From NCBI RefSeq assembly GCF_003248505.1, contig NZ_QFOA01000015.1, positions 1 to 58,840 on the forward strand: a DNA stretch of 58,840 nucleotides. Reading direction: 5' to 3'. Of this stretch, positions 51,393 to 58,840 are shown piece by piece (positions within the stretch are counted from its first letter, which is position 1; the number at the start of each line of letters is the position of its first letter). This stretch comes from Sphingobium sp. (lineage in GTDB: Bacteria > Pseudomonadota > Alphaproteobacteria > Sphingomonadales > Sphingomonadaceae). Below the pieces are notes generated by a model, which searched no databases, was not told where the DNA came from, and worked only from the letters and a program-made list of their open reading frames with translations. A program made the position numbers and the translations under genes.

Positions 51393-52133
51393 ATGTTCGA
51401 CCTTACAGGCATGACCGCGCTGGTGACCGGCGCTTCGGGTGGGATCGGATCGTCGATAGCACAGGCGCTGGCGGCGCAGGGCGCGACGCTCGCGCTGTCG
51501 GGCAGTAACGAGGATAAGCTCAAGAGCTTCGCCGCAGAACTGGGCGGAGACCACAAGGCGCTGGTTTGCAATCTGTCCGACTCCGCTTCCGTCGATGCGC
51601 TGGTGCCGCAGGCCGTCGAAGCTTTGGGCGGGAAGATCGATATCCTGGTCAACAACGCAGGCATTACGCGCGACAACCTCATCCTGCGCATGAAGGACGA
51701 GGAGTGGAGCCAGGTCATCCAAGTCAATCTGGAAGCGGCCTTCCGTCTGGTGCGCGCGGCAGCCAAGCCGATGATGAAGGCACGCTTCGGGCGCATTATT
51801 TCCATCACCTCGGTCGTGGGTGTCACCGGAAATCCGGGGCAGGCAAACTATTGCGCATCGAAGGCCGGGATCATCGGCATGTCGAAGAGCCTGGGACAGG
51901 AACTGGCGAGCCGCGGCATCACCGTGAACTGTGTCGCGCCCGGCTTCATCAGATCGGCCATGACGGACGCGCTCAACGATGCACAGAAGAGCGGCATTCT
52001 CGCCAAGATTCCGGCGGGCGACCTGGGCAGCGGGGACGATATTGGTGCGGCAGTCGTATATCTGGCTAGCCGTGAGGCAGGTTACGTCACTGGCCAGACG
52101 CTGCATGTGAACGGCGGAATGGCGATGATCTGA
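51393..52133 (+). CDS. fabG: 3-oxoacyl-ACP reductase
   Basis: NADPH-dependent reduction of 3-ketoacyl-ACP. A 246-residue SDR with TGASGGIG (cofactor binding), NNAGITRDNLILRMKDEEW (a FabG hallmark), catalytic Ser in ITSVVGVTGNPGQ, YxxxK as YCASK, and the C-terminal TLHVNGGMAMI. Immediately downstream of fabD. Its last 47 nt are overlapped by the convergent membrane gene at 52087-53328, which separates it from acpP. Confidence 0.95.
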   Translation: MFDLTGMTALVTGASGGIGSSIAQALAAQGATLALSGSNEDKLKSFAAELGGDHKALVCNLSDSASVDALVPQAVEALGGKIDILVNNAGITRDNLILRMKDEEWSQVIQVNLEAAFRLVRAAAKPMMKARFGRIISITSVVGVTGNPGQANYCASKAGIIGMSKSLGQELASRGITVNCVAPGFIRSAMTDALNDAQKSGILAKIPAGDLGSGDDIGAAVVYLASREAGYVTGQTLHVNGGMAMI

Positions 52134-53328
52134 CCATGTCCAGCGCGCCGTCCAAAAGGATGGCGCGCCGCATGGCGAGCGACAGAACGGCAAGCGCGGC
52201 GATCAGGTCGACGGGGACATGCGTCAATTCCGACACCGCACGACCGAACAGCGGTGCGGCCCAGGCGTAGGCGAGCCCCGTCGGCTCCCATGGCATGACC
52301 CCGCGCCGTAGCATGTCCGCCACCAGAAATGCGATGGCGACGCCCAGCAGGACATAGTCGTAATCCAGTACATAGGGCGTGCAGAGCAAAGCCGCGCTGA
52401 GTGCGGCTGCGCCGCGCACCTCCATCGATCCGCGCCAAGCCGTAAGGCCCGCCGCCGCGATCGCGATGGCCGTCACAACGCCCTGCACGGCATAAGCGAC
52501 AGCTATGGACCCGCCCGATTGGCGAATGGCGGCAAACGGGCTCTGAATTTTTTCCCACCCCGTCGCGCCCGCTTCGATGATGATATGCTGGGTCAACGGC
52601 AGTGATTCGACAAAGGCCTGCCAAACCGCCCAGCCCCAAATCGCAAAAGTCAGCAGGCACAGGATCGTAACGGTCGCCCCCGCGCCCAGGAACGCACGGA
52701 TATTTCCACGTGCCAGAATGAGTGCCGGGATCAGCACCGCGAACTGCGGTTTGTAGACGAGCGCGCCCAAGAGCATTCCCGCAAGCCACGGTCGCCGGTC
52801 GATCGTCAGCATCCCGCCGCCCAACAGCGCTGCGGTAAGAAACGCATTCTGCCCATGGCCAAGGCATACCATCACGACCGGCGCACCGGCTGCGGCCAGC
52901 ATCGCCAGCCGCTCGTCTGGGAGGATGCGCCGCACCACCAGCAGCGCACCCGCCAGCGTCAGCGCCTGGTACAGCAGCAGCGCCGCGACATAGGGGAGCT
53001 TTGCAAGCAGGCTGGCGATCAACAGGAAGGGCGGGGGATAGTGCCAGCCGTAAAAAGGAATGTGGGGATCGTGATGAATCTGTTTCTGCACCGCATGTTG
53101 CGTGCTCCAGTCCCAAGCCGCTGCGGCGCGCCCCTGATCGGCCATCCATCCCGCTGTCCAGACGTTGGAAAAATCGGTGCCGAGCGGCCTGCCGAGAATA
53201 TCGACTGTGCCATGAGCCGTTGCGAACAGATAGCCGATGCCGATGATCGTTGCTGCCAGCAGGATGATGGACGTAACGCGGATGCGTTCGCGCGTGATGA
53301 AGCGGTCGGGGAAGGGCAGTGCGATCAT
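52087..53328 (-). CDS. GT87-like integral membrane glycosyltransferase (DUF2029)
   Basis: A protein of about 413 residues with about 9-11 membrane helices. The first periplasmic loop after helix 1 has LGTDFSNVWTAGWMADQGRAA and PFYGWHYPP, the pattern of GT87/DUF2029 mannosyltransferase-like proteins that use polyprenyl-phosphate sugars. Later landmarks are LGHGQNAFLTAALLGGG, YKPQFAVLIPALILARG and YVLDYDYVLLGVA. ATG 53328 (MIALPFPDRF) is chosen over 53373. It lies opposite to the fatty-acid genes. Its product could modify a lipid or envelope glycan; the target is unknown. Confidence 0.8.
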   Translation of the reverse strand: MIALPFPDRFITRERIRVTSIILLAATIIGIGYLFATAHGTVDILGRPLGTDFSNVWTAGWMADQGRAAAAWDWSTQHAVQKQIHHDPHIPFYGWHYPPPFLLIASLLAKLPYVAALLLYQALTLAGALLVVRRILPDERLAMLAAAGAPVVMVCLGHGQNAFLTAALLGGGMLTIDRRPWLAGMLLGALVYKPQFAVLIPALILARGNIRAFLGAGATVTILCLLTFAIWGWAVWQAFVESLPLTQHIIIEAGATGWEKIQSPFAAIRQSGGSIAVAYAVQGVVTAIAIAAAGLTAWRGSMEVRGAAALSAALLCTPYVLDYDYVLLGVAIAFLVADMLRRGVMPWEPTGLAYAWAAPLFGRAVSELTHVPVDLIAALAVLSLAMRRAILLDGALDMVRSSPFRRSHAASGQ

Positions 53329-53537
53329 GCGGCCTTTGTTGCAGATCGGGCTGAAACTTTGGTAAACGGCCACGCGGGGACGATGCCCCGATCCGCTCGC
53401 CGTGCCGCCAATGTTGCGGCGCCTGTCGAAGGGGGCTTGGCGGCCTTCCCTCTTGCCTCTATCGGGGCTTGGCTCTAGGGCATTGCCTTAACGGTTGTTC
53501 ACAGACCATCAACGATACCCAGTAAGAAGGACCTCTC

Positions 53538-53771
53538 ATGAGTGAGACCGCGGATCGCGTAAAGAAAATCGTCGTCGAGCATCTGGGCGTCGAAGCCGAA
53601 AAGGTGACGGAGGATGCCAGCTTCATCGACGATCTCGGCGCAGACAGCCTCGACATCGTTGAGCTGGTCATGGCGTTCGAGGAAGAATTCGGCGTCGAAA
53701 TCCCCGACGACGCGGCGGAAAAGATCGCCACCGTCAAGGACGCCATCGATTATATCGACAGCAAGCAGTAA
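53538..53771 (+). CDS. acpP: Acyl carrier protein
   Basis: A 77-residue acidic carrier of growing acyl chains. The phosphopantetheine attachment site is Ser37 in GADSLDIVELVM. AAGAAGGA precedes the ATG. It is followed by fabF after 181 bp that include a structured GC-rich segment. Confidence 0.97.
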   Translation: MSETADRVKKIVVEHLGVEAEKVTEDASFIDDLGADSLDIVELVMAFEEEFGVEIPDDAAEKIATVKDAIDYIDSKQ

Positions 53772-53826
53772 GGCGCTCGCGGCCTGATCCCGAAGGGGGC
53801 GGCCGCCGCTTTTTGCGAGAAGGAAC

Positions 53827-53868
53827 GGCTCCTCCTTTCCGGCCCCGCCGGAGCGTGGGGAGCCTTTT
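53827..53868 (+). terminator. Hairpin between acpP and fabF (possible attenuating terminator)
   Basis: GGCTCC (53827-53832) pairs with GGAGCC (53859-53864), with an inner CCGGC/GCCGG stem, and is followed by TTTT. It would let acpP be made in excess over fabF, as is common for these genes. The outer stem is only six pairs, so confidence is moderate. Confidence 0.45.
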
Positions 53869-53952
53869 CATATGGGGCGCGTGGTTTGAAAGCGCGCCTT
53901 CAATGGCTACATGGGCGGGAACAGGCCCAGATATCATATTCGGAGCTAGCAT

Positions 53953-55212
53953 ATGCGTCGTGTCGTCGTTACCGGCCTTGGCATGGTGAGCCCGCTTGGC
54001 GGGGATGTGGAAACCAGCTGGAAGAACATCATCGCTTCCAAATCCGGCGCGGCGACAATCACCCGCTTCGACGCCACCGACTATAAATGCCGGATCGCCT
54101 GCGAAGTGAAGCCGGCCACCCATGAATATGGCTATGACGCGTCTCTTGACGTCGATCACAAGATTCAGCGGCAGGTCGATCCCTTCATCGTGTACGGCAT
54201 TTCCGCCGCCAGCCAGGCTTTGCGCGACGCGGGCCTCGACAATATGTCCGAAGAGGAGCGGTTGCGTGCGGGCTGCTCGATCGGATCGGGCATCGGCGGG
54301 CTGCCCGGAATCGAAAGCGAATCGCTGGTGCTGGCCAACAAAGGGCCGAGCCGCGTTTCCCCACACTTCGTCCACGGGCGCCTCATCAACCTGATCTCCG
54401 GCCAGGTATCGATCAAATATGGTCTGATGGGACCGAACCACGCCGTCGTTACCGCCTGTTCGACCGGCGCGCATTCAATCGGCGACGCGGCCCGCATGAT
54501 CGCAATGGACGATGCGGACGTGATGCTGGCAGGTGGCGCGGAAAGCGCGATCTGTCCCATCGGCATTGCCGGTTTTGCGCAGGCGCGTGCGTTGTCGACC
54601 AACTTCAACGATACGCCGGAAAAGGCGAGCCGCCCCTATGACGTCAACCGCGACGGCTTCGTAATGGGCGAAGGCGCAGGTGTCGTCGTGCTCGAAGAAT
54701 ATGAACATGCTAAAAAGCGTGGCGCGAAAATCTACGCCGAAGTCGTGGGCTATGGCCTGTCGGGCGATGCCTATCATGTTACCGCCCCCCATCCGGAGGG
54801 CAGCGGCGGTTATCGTTCGATGGAAATGGCGCTGAGGAAGAGCGGGCTTTCCCTTGCCGACATCGACTATGTAAACGCGCACGGTACTTCGACCCCGCTG
54901 GGTGACGAACTGGAACTGGGCGCGGTCAAGCGCCTGTTCGGCGAACATCTGTCCACTATGTCAATGTCTTCCACGAAATCCGCCATCGGCCATCTTCTGG
55001 GTGGCGCGGGCGCGGTGGAAAGCATTTTCTGCATCCTTGCGATGCGTGACCAAATCGTGCCGCCCACGCTCAATCTCGACGAGCCGAGCGAGAGCTGCAA
55101 GGGTGTCGACCTCGTACCGCACGTAGCGAAGGAGCGGAAGGTGCGCGCGGTTTTGAACAACTCGTTCGGCTTTGGCGGCACCAACGCCTCCCTCATCATG
55201 AAAGCGGTCTGA
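53953..55212 (+). CDS. fabF: 3-oxoacyl-ACP synthase II
   Basis: Condenses malonyl-ACP with acyl-ACP. The 419-residue thiolase-fold enzyme has the Cys-His-His triad: Cys169 in VVTACSTGAHS, His310 in NAHGTSTPLGD and His347 in KSAIGHLLGGAG. The C-terminal SFGFGGTNASLIMK is typical. It is followed 22 nt later by mltG. Confidence 0.96.
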   Translation: MRRVVVTGLGMVSPLGGDVETSWKNIIASKSGAATITRFDATDYKCRIACEVKPATHEYGYDASLDVDHKIQRQVDPFIVYGISAASQALRDAGLDNMSEEERLRAGCSIGSGIGGLPGIESESLVLANKGPSRVSPHFVHGRLINLISGQVSIKYGLMGPNHAVVTACSTGAHSIGDAARMIAMDDADVMLAGGAESAICPIGIAGFAQARALSTNFNDTPEKASRPYDVNRDGFVMGEGAGVVVLEEYEHAKKRGAKIYAEVVGYGLSGDAYHVTAPHPEGSGGYRSMEMALRKSGLSLADIDYVNAHGTSTPLGDELELGAVKRLFGEHLSTMSMSSTKSAIGHLLGGAGAVESIFCILAMRDQIVPPTLNLDEPSESCKGVDLVPHVAKERKVRAVLNNSFGFGGTNASLIMKAV

Positions 55213-55234
55213 CGGGTTAGGGGGCGGTCAGGCT

Positions 55235-56233
55235 ATGGCACGTCAGAGCCGCTCAACTTCCATGCGCCGGTTCGGGCTCGCTGTCGTTCTGGTGGGTCTT
55301 GCCGTTGCGGCTTTCATCGCATTTCGTTTCGTCCACGGTTGGACCGAGAAGGGGCCGGCGCCGCAGGACGTCAGCATCGCCGTTCCGGAAGGCGCGAGTC
55401 TGTCCGATGCAGCGGTGGTGCTCAAACGGGAAGGGGCGGTGCGGTCCGCTGACGCCTTCCTGACCCGGGCAAAGATTTTCGGTGCGGCGAAACCGATTAA
55501 GGCGGGAGAATTCGTAATCCCGGCCGGTGCCAGCAACAGCGATATTCTCTCCATCCTTCAAGGCGGAAAGACGGTTACGCGCCTCGTCACCGTTCCAGAA
55601 GGGATGCCCTCGATCCTCGTCTACGAGCGGCTGATGGCCAACGATCAGCTGACCGGCGCGATCACGGTTCCCGAAGAAGGCAGCGTGCTGCCCGACAGCT
55701 ACGCCTTCGACAAAGGAGAGCCGCGCGCCGCCGTGCTCCGTCGAATGCAGCGCGCGATGGACAAGGAGCTTGCGCAGCTTTGGGAGGGAAGGGCGAAGGG
55801 CCTTTTGCTTAAAACGCCAAAGGAAGCACTGATTCTTGCCAGCATCGTGGAGAAGGAAACCGCCATTCCTGCCGAACGGCCCAAGGTTGCCGCAGTCTAT
55901 TATAATCGCCTGCGCGCCAACATGATGCTCCAGGCCGACCCGACGATCATCTATCCGATCACGCGCGGCAAGCCGCTGGGTCGGCGTATCCGCAAATCGG
56001 AAATCGCTTCGGTCAACGACTATAATACCTATGCGATGACCGGCCTGCCAAAAGGACCGATCGCCAACCCGGGCAAGCTGTCGATTTTCGCTGTCCTCCA
56101 TCCTGAGGCAACCAAGGCTCTATATTTCGTGGCTGATGGAAAGGGTGGGCACATATTTGCCGACACCTACCAGGAACATAATGAAAATGTGCGCAAATGG
56201 TTCGAGATCCGACGCGCGCGAGGAGAGTTGTGA
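55235..56233 (+). CDS. mltG: Endolytic murein transglycosylase
   Basis: Cleaves nascent peptidoglycan strands at the inner membrane and so limits glycan length. The 332-residue protein has a single N-terminal helix (FGLAVVLVGLAVAAFIAFRFV), a LysM-like region (PEGASLSDAAVVL), and the YceG domain with the catalytic Glu206 in ASIVEKET, then ERPKVAAVYYNRLRANMMLQADPTIIY and YAMTGLPKGPIANPG. Linkage to fabF-acpP is usual in proteobacteria. Confidence 0.95.
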   Translation: MARQSRSTSMRRFGLAVVLVGLAVAAFIAFRFVHGWTEKGPAPQDVSIAVPEGASLSDAAVVLKREGAVRSADAFLTRAKIFGAAKPIKAGEFVIPAGASNSDILSILQGGKTVTRLVTVPEGMPSILVYERLMANDQLTGAITVPEEGSVLPDSYAFDKGEPRAAVLRRMQRAMDKELAQLWEGRAKGLLLKTPKEALILASIVEKETAIPAERPKVAAVYYNRLRANMMLQADPTIIYPITRGKPLGRRIRKSEIASVNDYNTYAMTGLPKGPIANPGKLSIFAVLHPEATKALYFVADGKGGHIFADTYQEHNENVRKWFEIRRARGEL

Positions 56234-56383
56234 TCCTCGCGCAAGGGTGATGCCGATGGAGTGGCTATGATATCGACGACTTCGCCATCATCGCCTGCTT
56301 TCCTGCATTTTCGATTGAACGGGATAGGTGCCTGACAGTCTGTGCGGAATTGCATCCGCCCGCTTCAAAGTCGAGGGAGCCGC

Positions 56384-56896
56384 ATGGCGAGCGAGAATGC
56401 CCCCATCATCGTCACGGCTCTCATGGGAGCACAGGATTTCGCATTGGCGGATACCTTGCGACGGGCGTATTTCCCGCCTGAACGCAACCATCTTACGGCG
56501 CACATCACGCTGTTTCACCATTTGCCGCCATCGGCCATCGCCGAGATCGCGCAGCGATTGCGCGCCTTATGCGCCGGACCACCGCCCCTGGCGCGTCTCA
56601 CGGAAGTCATGATGCTGGGACGCGGTGTAGCCTATCGCGTCGACAGTCCGCGCCTGCTGGAGATGCGGCAGACGCTTGCGGACGCGTTTGCCGGTTTGTT
56701 GACGCCGCAGGATCAGGCCCGCCCCCGGCTTCATATCACCGTCCAGAACAAGGTCGCCCCCGACGAGGCTAAGGCGCTTGCAACCAGGCTGCGTGAAACC
56801 TTCGAACCCCGCCCTTTGGCGATCTCAGGCCTCGCCGCGTGGCATTATCGCGGCGGGCCCTGGGATCTGGCGATGAAGACCATGTTCAGAGGCTGA
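56384..56896 (+). CDS. 2'-5' RNA ligase family protein (2H phosphoesterase)
   Basis: A 170-residue protein with the two HxT motifs of the 2H phosphoesterase fold: HITLFH (about residue 46) and HITVQNK (about 125). The start at 56384 follows GAGGGAG. Relatives act as RNA 2',3'-cyclic phosphodiesterases in vitro; physiological role unknown. It ends 8 nt from the convergent reductase gene. Confidence 0.8.
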   Translation: MASENAPIIVTALMGAQDFALADTLRRAYFPPERNHLTAHITLFHHLPPSAIAEIAQRLRALCAGPPPLARLTEVMMLGRGVAYRVDSPRLLEMRQTLADAFAGLLTPQDQARPRLHITVQNKVAPDEAKALATRLRETFEPRPLAISGLAAWHYRGGPWDLAMKTMFRG

Positions 56897-56904
56897 TCCG
56901 GCAA

Positions 56905-58131
56905 TCAGGCGAGCCCGACCTCCTTCAAAGGAATGCTGGCGTCAGCAAGCTGCGCCGTATCGAGCGCGGCGTTCGCCAGCACATGGACGCGGCCTTGCAC
57001 ATAATCCTTGACCGAATTGACGCAATCGAGCGCGATGACTTTTCCGCCTTTCAGATAGATGACCGAAAAGCTGCGAGCAGTCGGATCGCCTCGTAGCACC
57101 GTCTGATCGAATCCTACCGACAGGCCGACCGTCTGGAGCTTCAGGTCATATTGGTTCGACCAGAACCATGGCACGGCGTCATAAGGTTCGTCCTTGCCCA
57201 GGATGTGCGCGACGGCGGTCTTGGCTTGGTCGTTGGCGTTCTGCACCGATTCGACCCGCATATGCGCGCCACCTGCAAAACGGTTGGCATGCGCGGCGCA
57301 ATCGCCCACGGCATAGATGTCGGGCAGAGAGGTGCGACAATATTCGTCCACGTCGACCCCGTTGCCACCCGCTGCGCCCGCCGCGATCAGGGGGCCGGTT
57401 TCAGGAATGATACCGATGCCGACGATCACCATGTCCGTCTCGATCCGGCTGCCGTCGGCCATGAGCACCGCTGTCGCCTTTCCGTCGACGACCTCGACAC
57501 AATCCATCTTCGCGTCAGTGCGCAGGTCGACCCCATGAGCGCGATGCTCATTCTCGTAGAAACGCGACAGTTCCTCGCCCGCCACACGCGCAAGAACACG
57601 ATCCAGCGCCTCGAGCAGGACGACCTTTTTTCCGAACTTCGTCAGTACCGCAGCGGCTTCCAAGCCGATGTAGCCGCCACCTACAATGACGACATGGTGC
57701 ACGCTGTCCAGCTTGGCCATCATCGCGTCCACATCGTCGCGGCGGCGCACGGCATGGACGTTGGGCGCATCGGCACCGTTGCAAGTCAGCATCCGCGGCG
57801 AGCCGCCGGTGCACCAGATCAGCTTGTCGTAACCGATGTCTTCGCTACCGACCGTGACTGTCTTTGCGATGGGATCGACGCTTTTGACCCGCTTGCCGAG
57901 AAGGAGGTCGACCTTGCGCTCTGCCCAGAACGCGGCGGGGCGGATCAGGATGCGCTCGAACGTCTTTTCGCCCGCAAAATATTCCTTGGACAGCGGCGGC
58001 CGCTCATAAGGCGGCTCCTTTTCGTCGCCGATCATTCCGACGCCGCCTTCAAAACCCGCTTGCCGCAACGAAATCGCCGCCTGCGCGCCCGCATGGCCGG
58101 CACCAACGATCAGAACTTCGTAAAAGCTCAT
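56905..58131 (-). CDS. FAD-dependent NAD(P)H oxidoreductase (ferredoxin/rubredoxin reductase-like)
   Basis: A 408-residue flavoprotein with an FAD-binding GxGxxG (VLIVGAGHAGAQAA), the PPYERPPLSKEYF motif specific to ferredoxin reductases of oxygenase systems, a second GxGxxG for NADH (VIVGGGYIGLEAA) and the FAD-binding ATG-type end (DIYAVGDCAAHANRF). The C-terminal domain has PWFWSNQYDLKLQTVG. It resembles rhodocoxin, terpredoxin and putidaredoxin reductases that serve P450s, but no ferredoxin or P450 gene is adjacent. ATG 58131 gives the family start. Confidence 0.9.
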   Translation of the reverse strand: MSFYEVLIVGAGHAGAQAAISLRQAGFEGGVGMIGDEKEPPYERPPLSKEYFAGEKTFERILIRPAAFWAERKVDLLLGKRVKSVDPIAKTVTVGSEDIGYDKLIWCTGGSPRMLTCNGADAPNVHAVRRRDDVDAMMAKLDSVHHVVIVGGGYIGLEAAAVLTKFGKKVVLLEALDRVLARVAGEELSRFYENEHRAHGVDLRTDAKMDCVEVVDGKATAVLMADGSRIETDMVIVGIGIIPETGPLIAAGAAGGNGVDVDEYCRTSLPDIYAVGDCAAHANRFAGGAHMRVESVQNANDQAKTAVAHILGKDEPYDAVPWFWSNQYDLKLQTVGLSVGFDQTVLRGDPTARSFSVIYLKGGKVIALDCVNSVKDYVQGRVHVLANAALDTAQLADASIPLKEVGLA

Positions 58132-58493
58132 CCGCTCGCAATCCTTTTCTTGCCCTATTTGCATGGGTCATTGGCGCTGTTCGATGATGGGGGCAAGTGC
58201 GATATCGCAAAATCGCGCTTTACAGGAAGAAGGGAATCAAATTAGTTCATTGAAATAATTGATTTTATTTTTGAATATCGGTTCGACCGTTTGCCGAGGC
58301 CCCCAGAAAGGCCCTGAAAAAACTGGCCTGAAAAAACACTCGAACCGCCGACAAGTGGCGTCTGTCATGCCGTCTCCAACTATCAGCCAAGGTCTGGCAC
58401 GGTCTGGCGTTGAGGTCAAACAAGGCGGCAGGATTGTAGGTGCGACCGAAGGGAGCGACCTGCGCGCGGGTCAGTGGGTGGGCGGCAAAATTT
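58132..58493. other. Non-coding stretch at the chromosome/accessory boundary
   Basis: No convincing gene. It should contain the leftward promoter of the reductase gene; a perfect palindrome GCGATATCGC (58199-58208) is a candidate operator. Positions 58230-58290 are markedly AT-rich compared with both sides, and from about 58290 on the sequence leads into the ArdC-like remnant. The chromosome/accessory boundary probably lies here, but I could not fix it. Confidence 0.45.
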
Positions 58494-58516
58494 GGCCGCC
58501 CCATATAGGGGCGGCC
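58494..58516 (-). terminator. Intrinsic terminator after the ArdC-like remnant
   Basis: GGCCGCCCC (58494-58502) pairs perfectly with GGGGCGGCC (58508-58516) around ATATA. On the minus strand it is followed by AAATTTTGCC. It lies 14 nt after the ardC-like stop. Confidence 0.75.
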
Positions 58517-58529
58517 TCGCATCAACGGC

Positions 58530-58739
58530 TTATGCCGCCTCTCTTATCGCTTCGGGGTTCGCCAGTCGGTGAAGATAGGCAACGGCGCGCTCTGCATGGG
58601 CGGCGGCCTGCACGATGGCGCGGGTGTCGTTTTGCAATACCTTGATCCAGCTTGCGATATAGCTGGCATGATCGGGGCGCGGCTCGATGCAAAGCCCAAG
58701 GTCGGCGGCAAGGAAAGCCGCGCCAAGCTCAGGACTCAC
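58530..58739 (-). pseudogene. ArdC-like anti-restriction protein, 3' fragment
   Basis: The 69 residues PELGAAFLAADLGL, HASYIASWIKVLQNDTRAI and AAAHAERAVAYLH are the C-terminal end of DUF1738/ArdC-like proteins, which carry an N-terminal ssDNA-binding domain and a zincin-type metallopeptidase domain and occur on conjugative plasmids and islands. Everything upstream is replaced by an IS5-type transposase end within a few bases (58740-58745), so the gene is broken. The GTG at the start of the open frame is probably not used. Confidence 0.8.
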
Positions 58740-58742
58740 TAA

Positions 58743-58840
58743 TCATAGCCAGAAGATGACGGTGGCAGCGAGAGCGATGGCCGAGAAGAAGGCGTGGGGG
58801 CACCGGTCGTAGCGCGTTGCGACCCGTCGCCAGTCCTTGA
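58743..58840 (-). mobile_element. IS5-family transposase, C-terminal end (runs off the window)
   Basis: The minus strand ends KDWRRVATRYDRCPHAFFSA, then IALAATVIFWL and TGA at 58743-58745. This is the typical C-terminus of IS5-family (IS427-like group) transposases of alphaproteobacteria. The rest lies beyond the window. The stop is almost at the junction with the ardC-like remnant, so the terminal inverted repeat and target duplication must lie around 58725-58745 but could not be defined. Confidence 0.8.

Noticed and set aside
58199..58208. GCGATATCGC palindrome as a firm operator
   Set aside because: Short, common sequence type with no linked regulator; mentioned only as a candidate within the non-coding entry.
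58259..58440. Possible tRNA or tmRNA gene as island attachment site at the right edge
   Set aside because: No cloverleaf, T-loop or CCA-type end could be made out.

Overview
The window is high-GC alphaproteobacterial DNA that looks like a sphingomonad chromosome (Sphingobium/Sphingomonas/Novosphingobium type). The clues are a Caulobacter-like xylose oxidative operon, a D-mannonate dehydratase of the Novosphingobium ManD type, LacI-type operators, a NodT-family outer-membrane factor and the gene order fabD-fabG / acpP-fabF-mltG. No rRNA, tRNA or CRISPR array was found.

Edges. Positions 1-1557 carry the end of an integrated element: IS21-like terminal repeats and a tyrosine recombinase. It abuts the last ~42 codons of queA, whose 5' part is missing. 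At the other end (about 58.2-58.84 kb) lie an ArdC-like anti-restriction gene fragment and the C-terminal end of an IS5-family transposase. Everything between is ordinary chromosomal sequence bracketed by accessory DNA.

1.7-20.7 kb. pyrF and a LapA-like membrane gene are followed by a xylose operon on the minus strand (xylX-xylB-xylC, sugar porter, galM). Next come an EF-hand protein and purB, then a glucuronate block: periplasmic GH67 alpha-glucuronidase and a LacI regulator on minus, with manD-hexuronate transporter-uxaC-uxuB diverging on plus. A secreted SGNH hydrolase follows. Together these genes would take xylose and (4-O-methyl)glucuronate from glucuronoxylan to 2-oxoglutarate semialdehyde and 2-keto-3-deoxygluconate. 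Both operons carry a 14-bp site of the form TGNTANCGNTANCA, so one LacI protein may control both. Xylonate dehydratase, the semialdehyde dehydrogenase, KDG kinase and KDPG aldolase are not in the window.

20.7-33.6 kb. An Lrp/AsnC regulator diverges from a bifunctional PutA whose promoter suggests a leaderless mRNA. Then a tightly overlapped glycogen-to-trehalose operon runs on minus (DUF2934 gene, glgX, treZ, malQ, treY, possibly a small hypothetical).

33.7-41.3 kb. A methyltransferase, a two-gene ABC-2 exporter, a MATE exporter with a DUF808 protein, small hypotheticals and a polytopic membrane protein.

41.3-50.3 kb. rpsF-rpsR-rplI, a GntP-type permease, a short BLUF photoreceptor with all flavin-site residues, an RcnB-like protein with a strong hairpin in its leader, and a MacA-MacB(split)-TolC type exporter operon.

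50.4-58.1 kb. Fatty-acid synthesis genes fabD-fabG and acpP-fabF-mltG, separated by an oppositely oriented GT87-like membrane gene that overlaps the fabG 3' end; then a 2'-5' RNA ligase-like gene and a ferredoxin reductase-like flavoprotein.

All functional calls rest on reading motifs and remembered family features; no database search was run.
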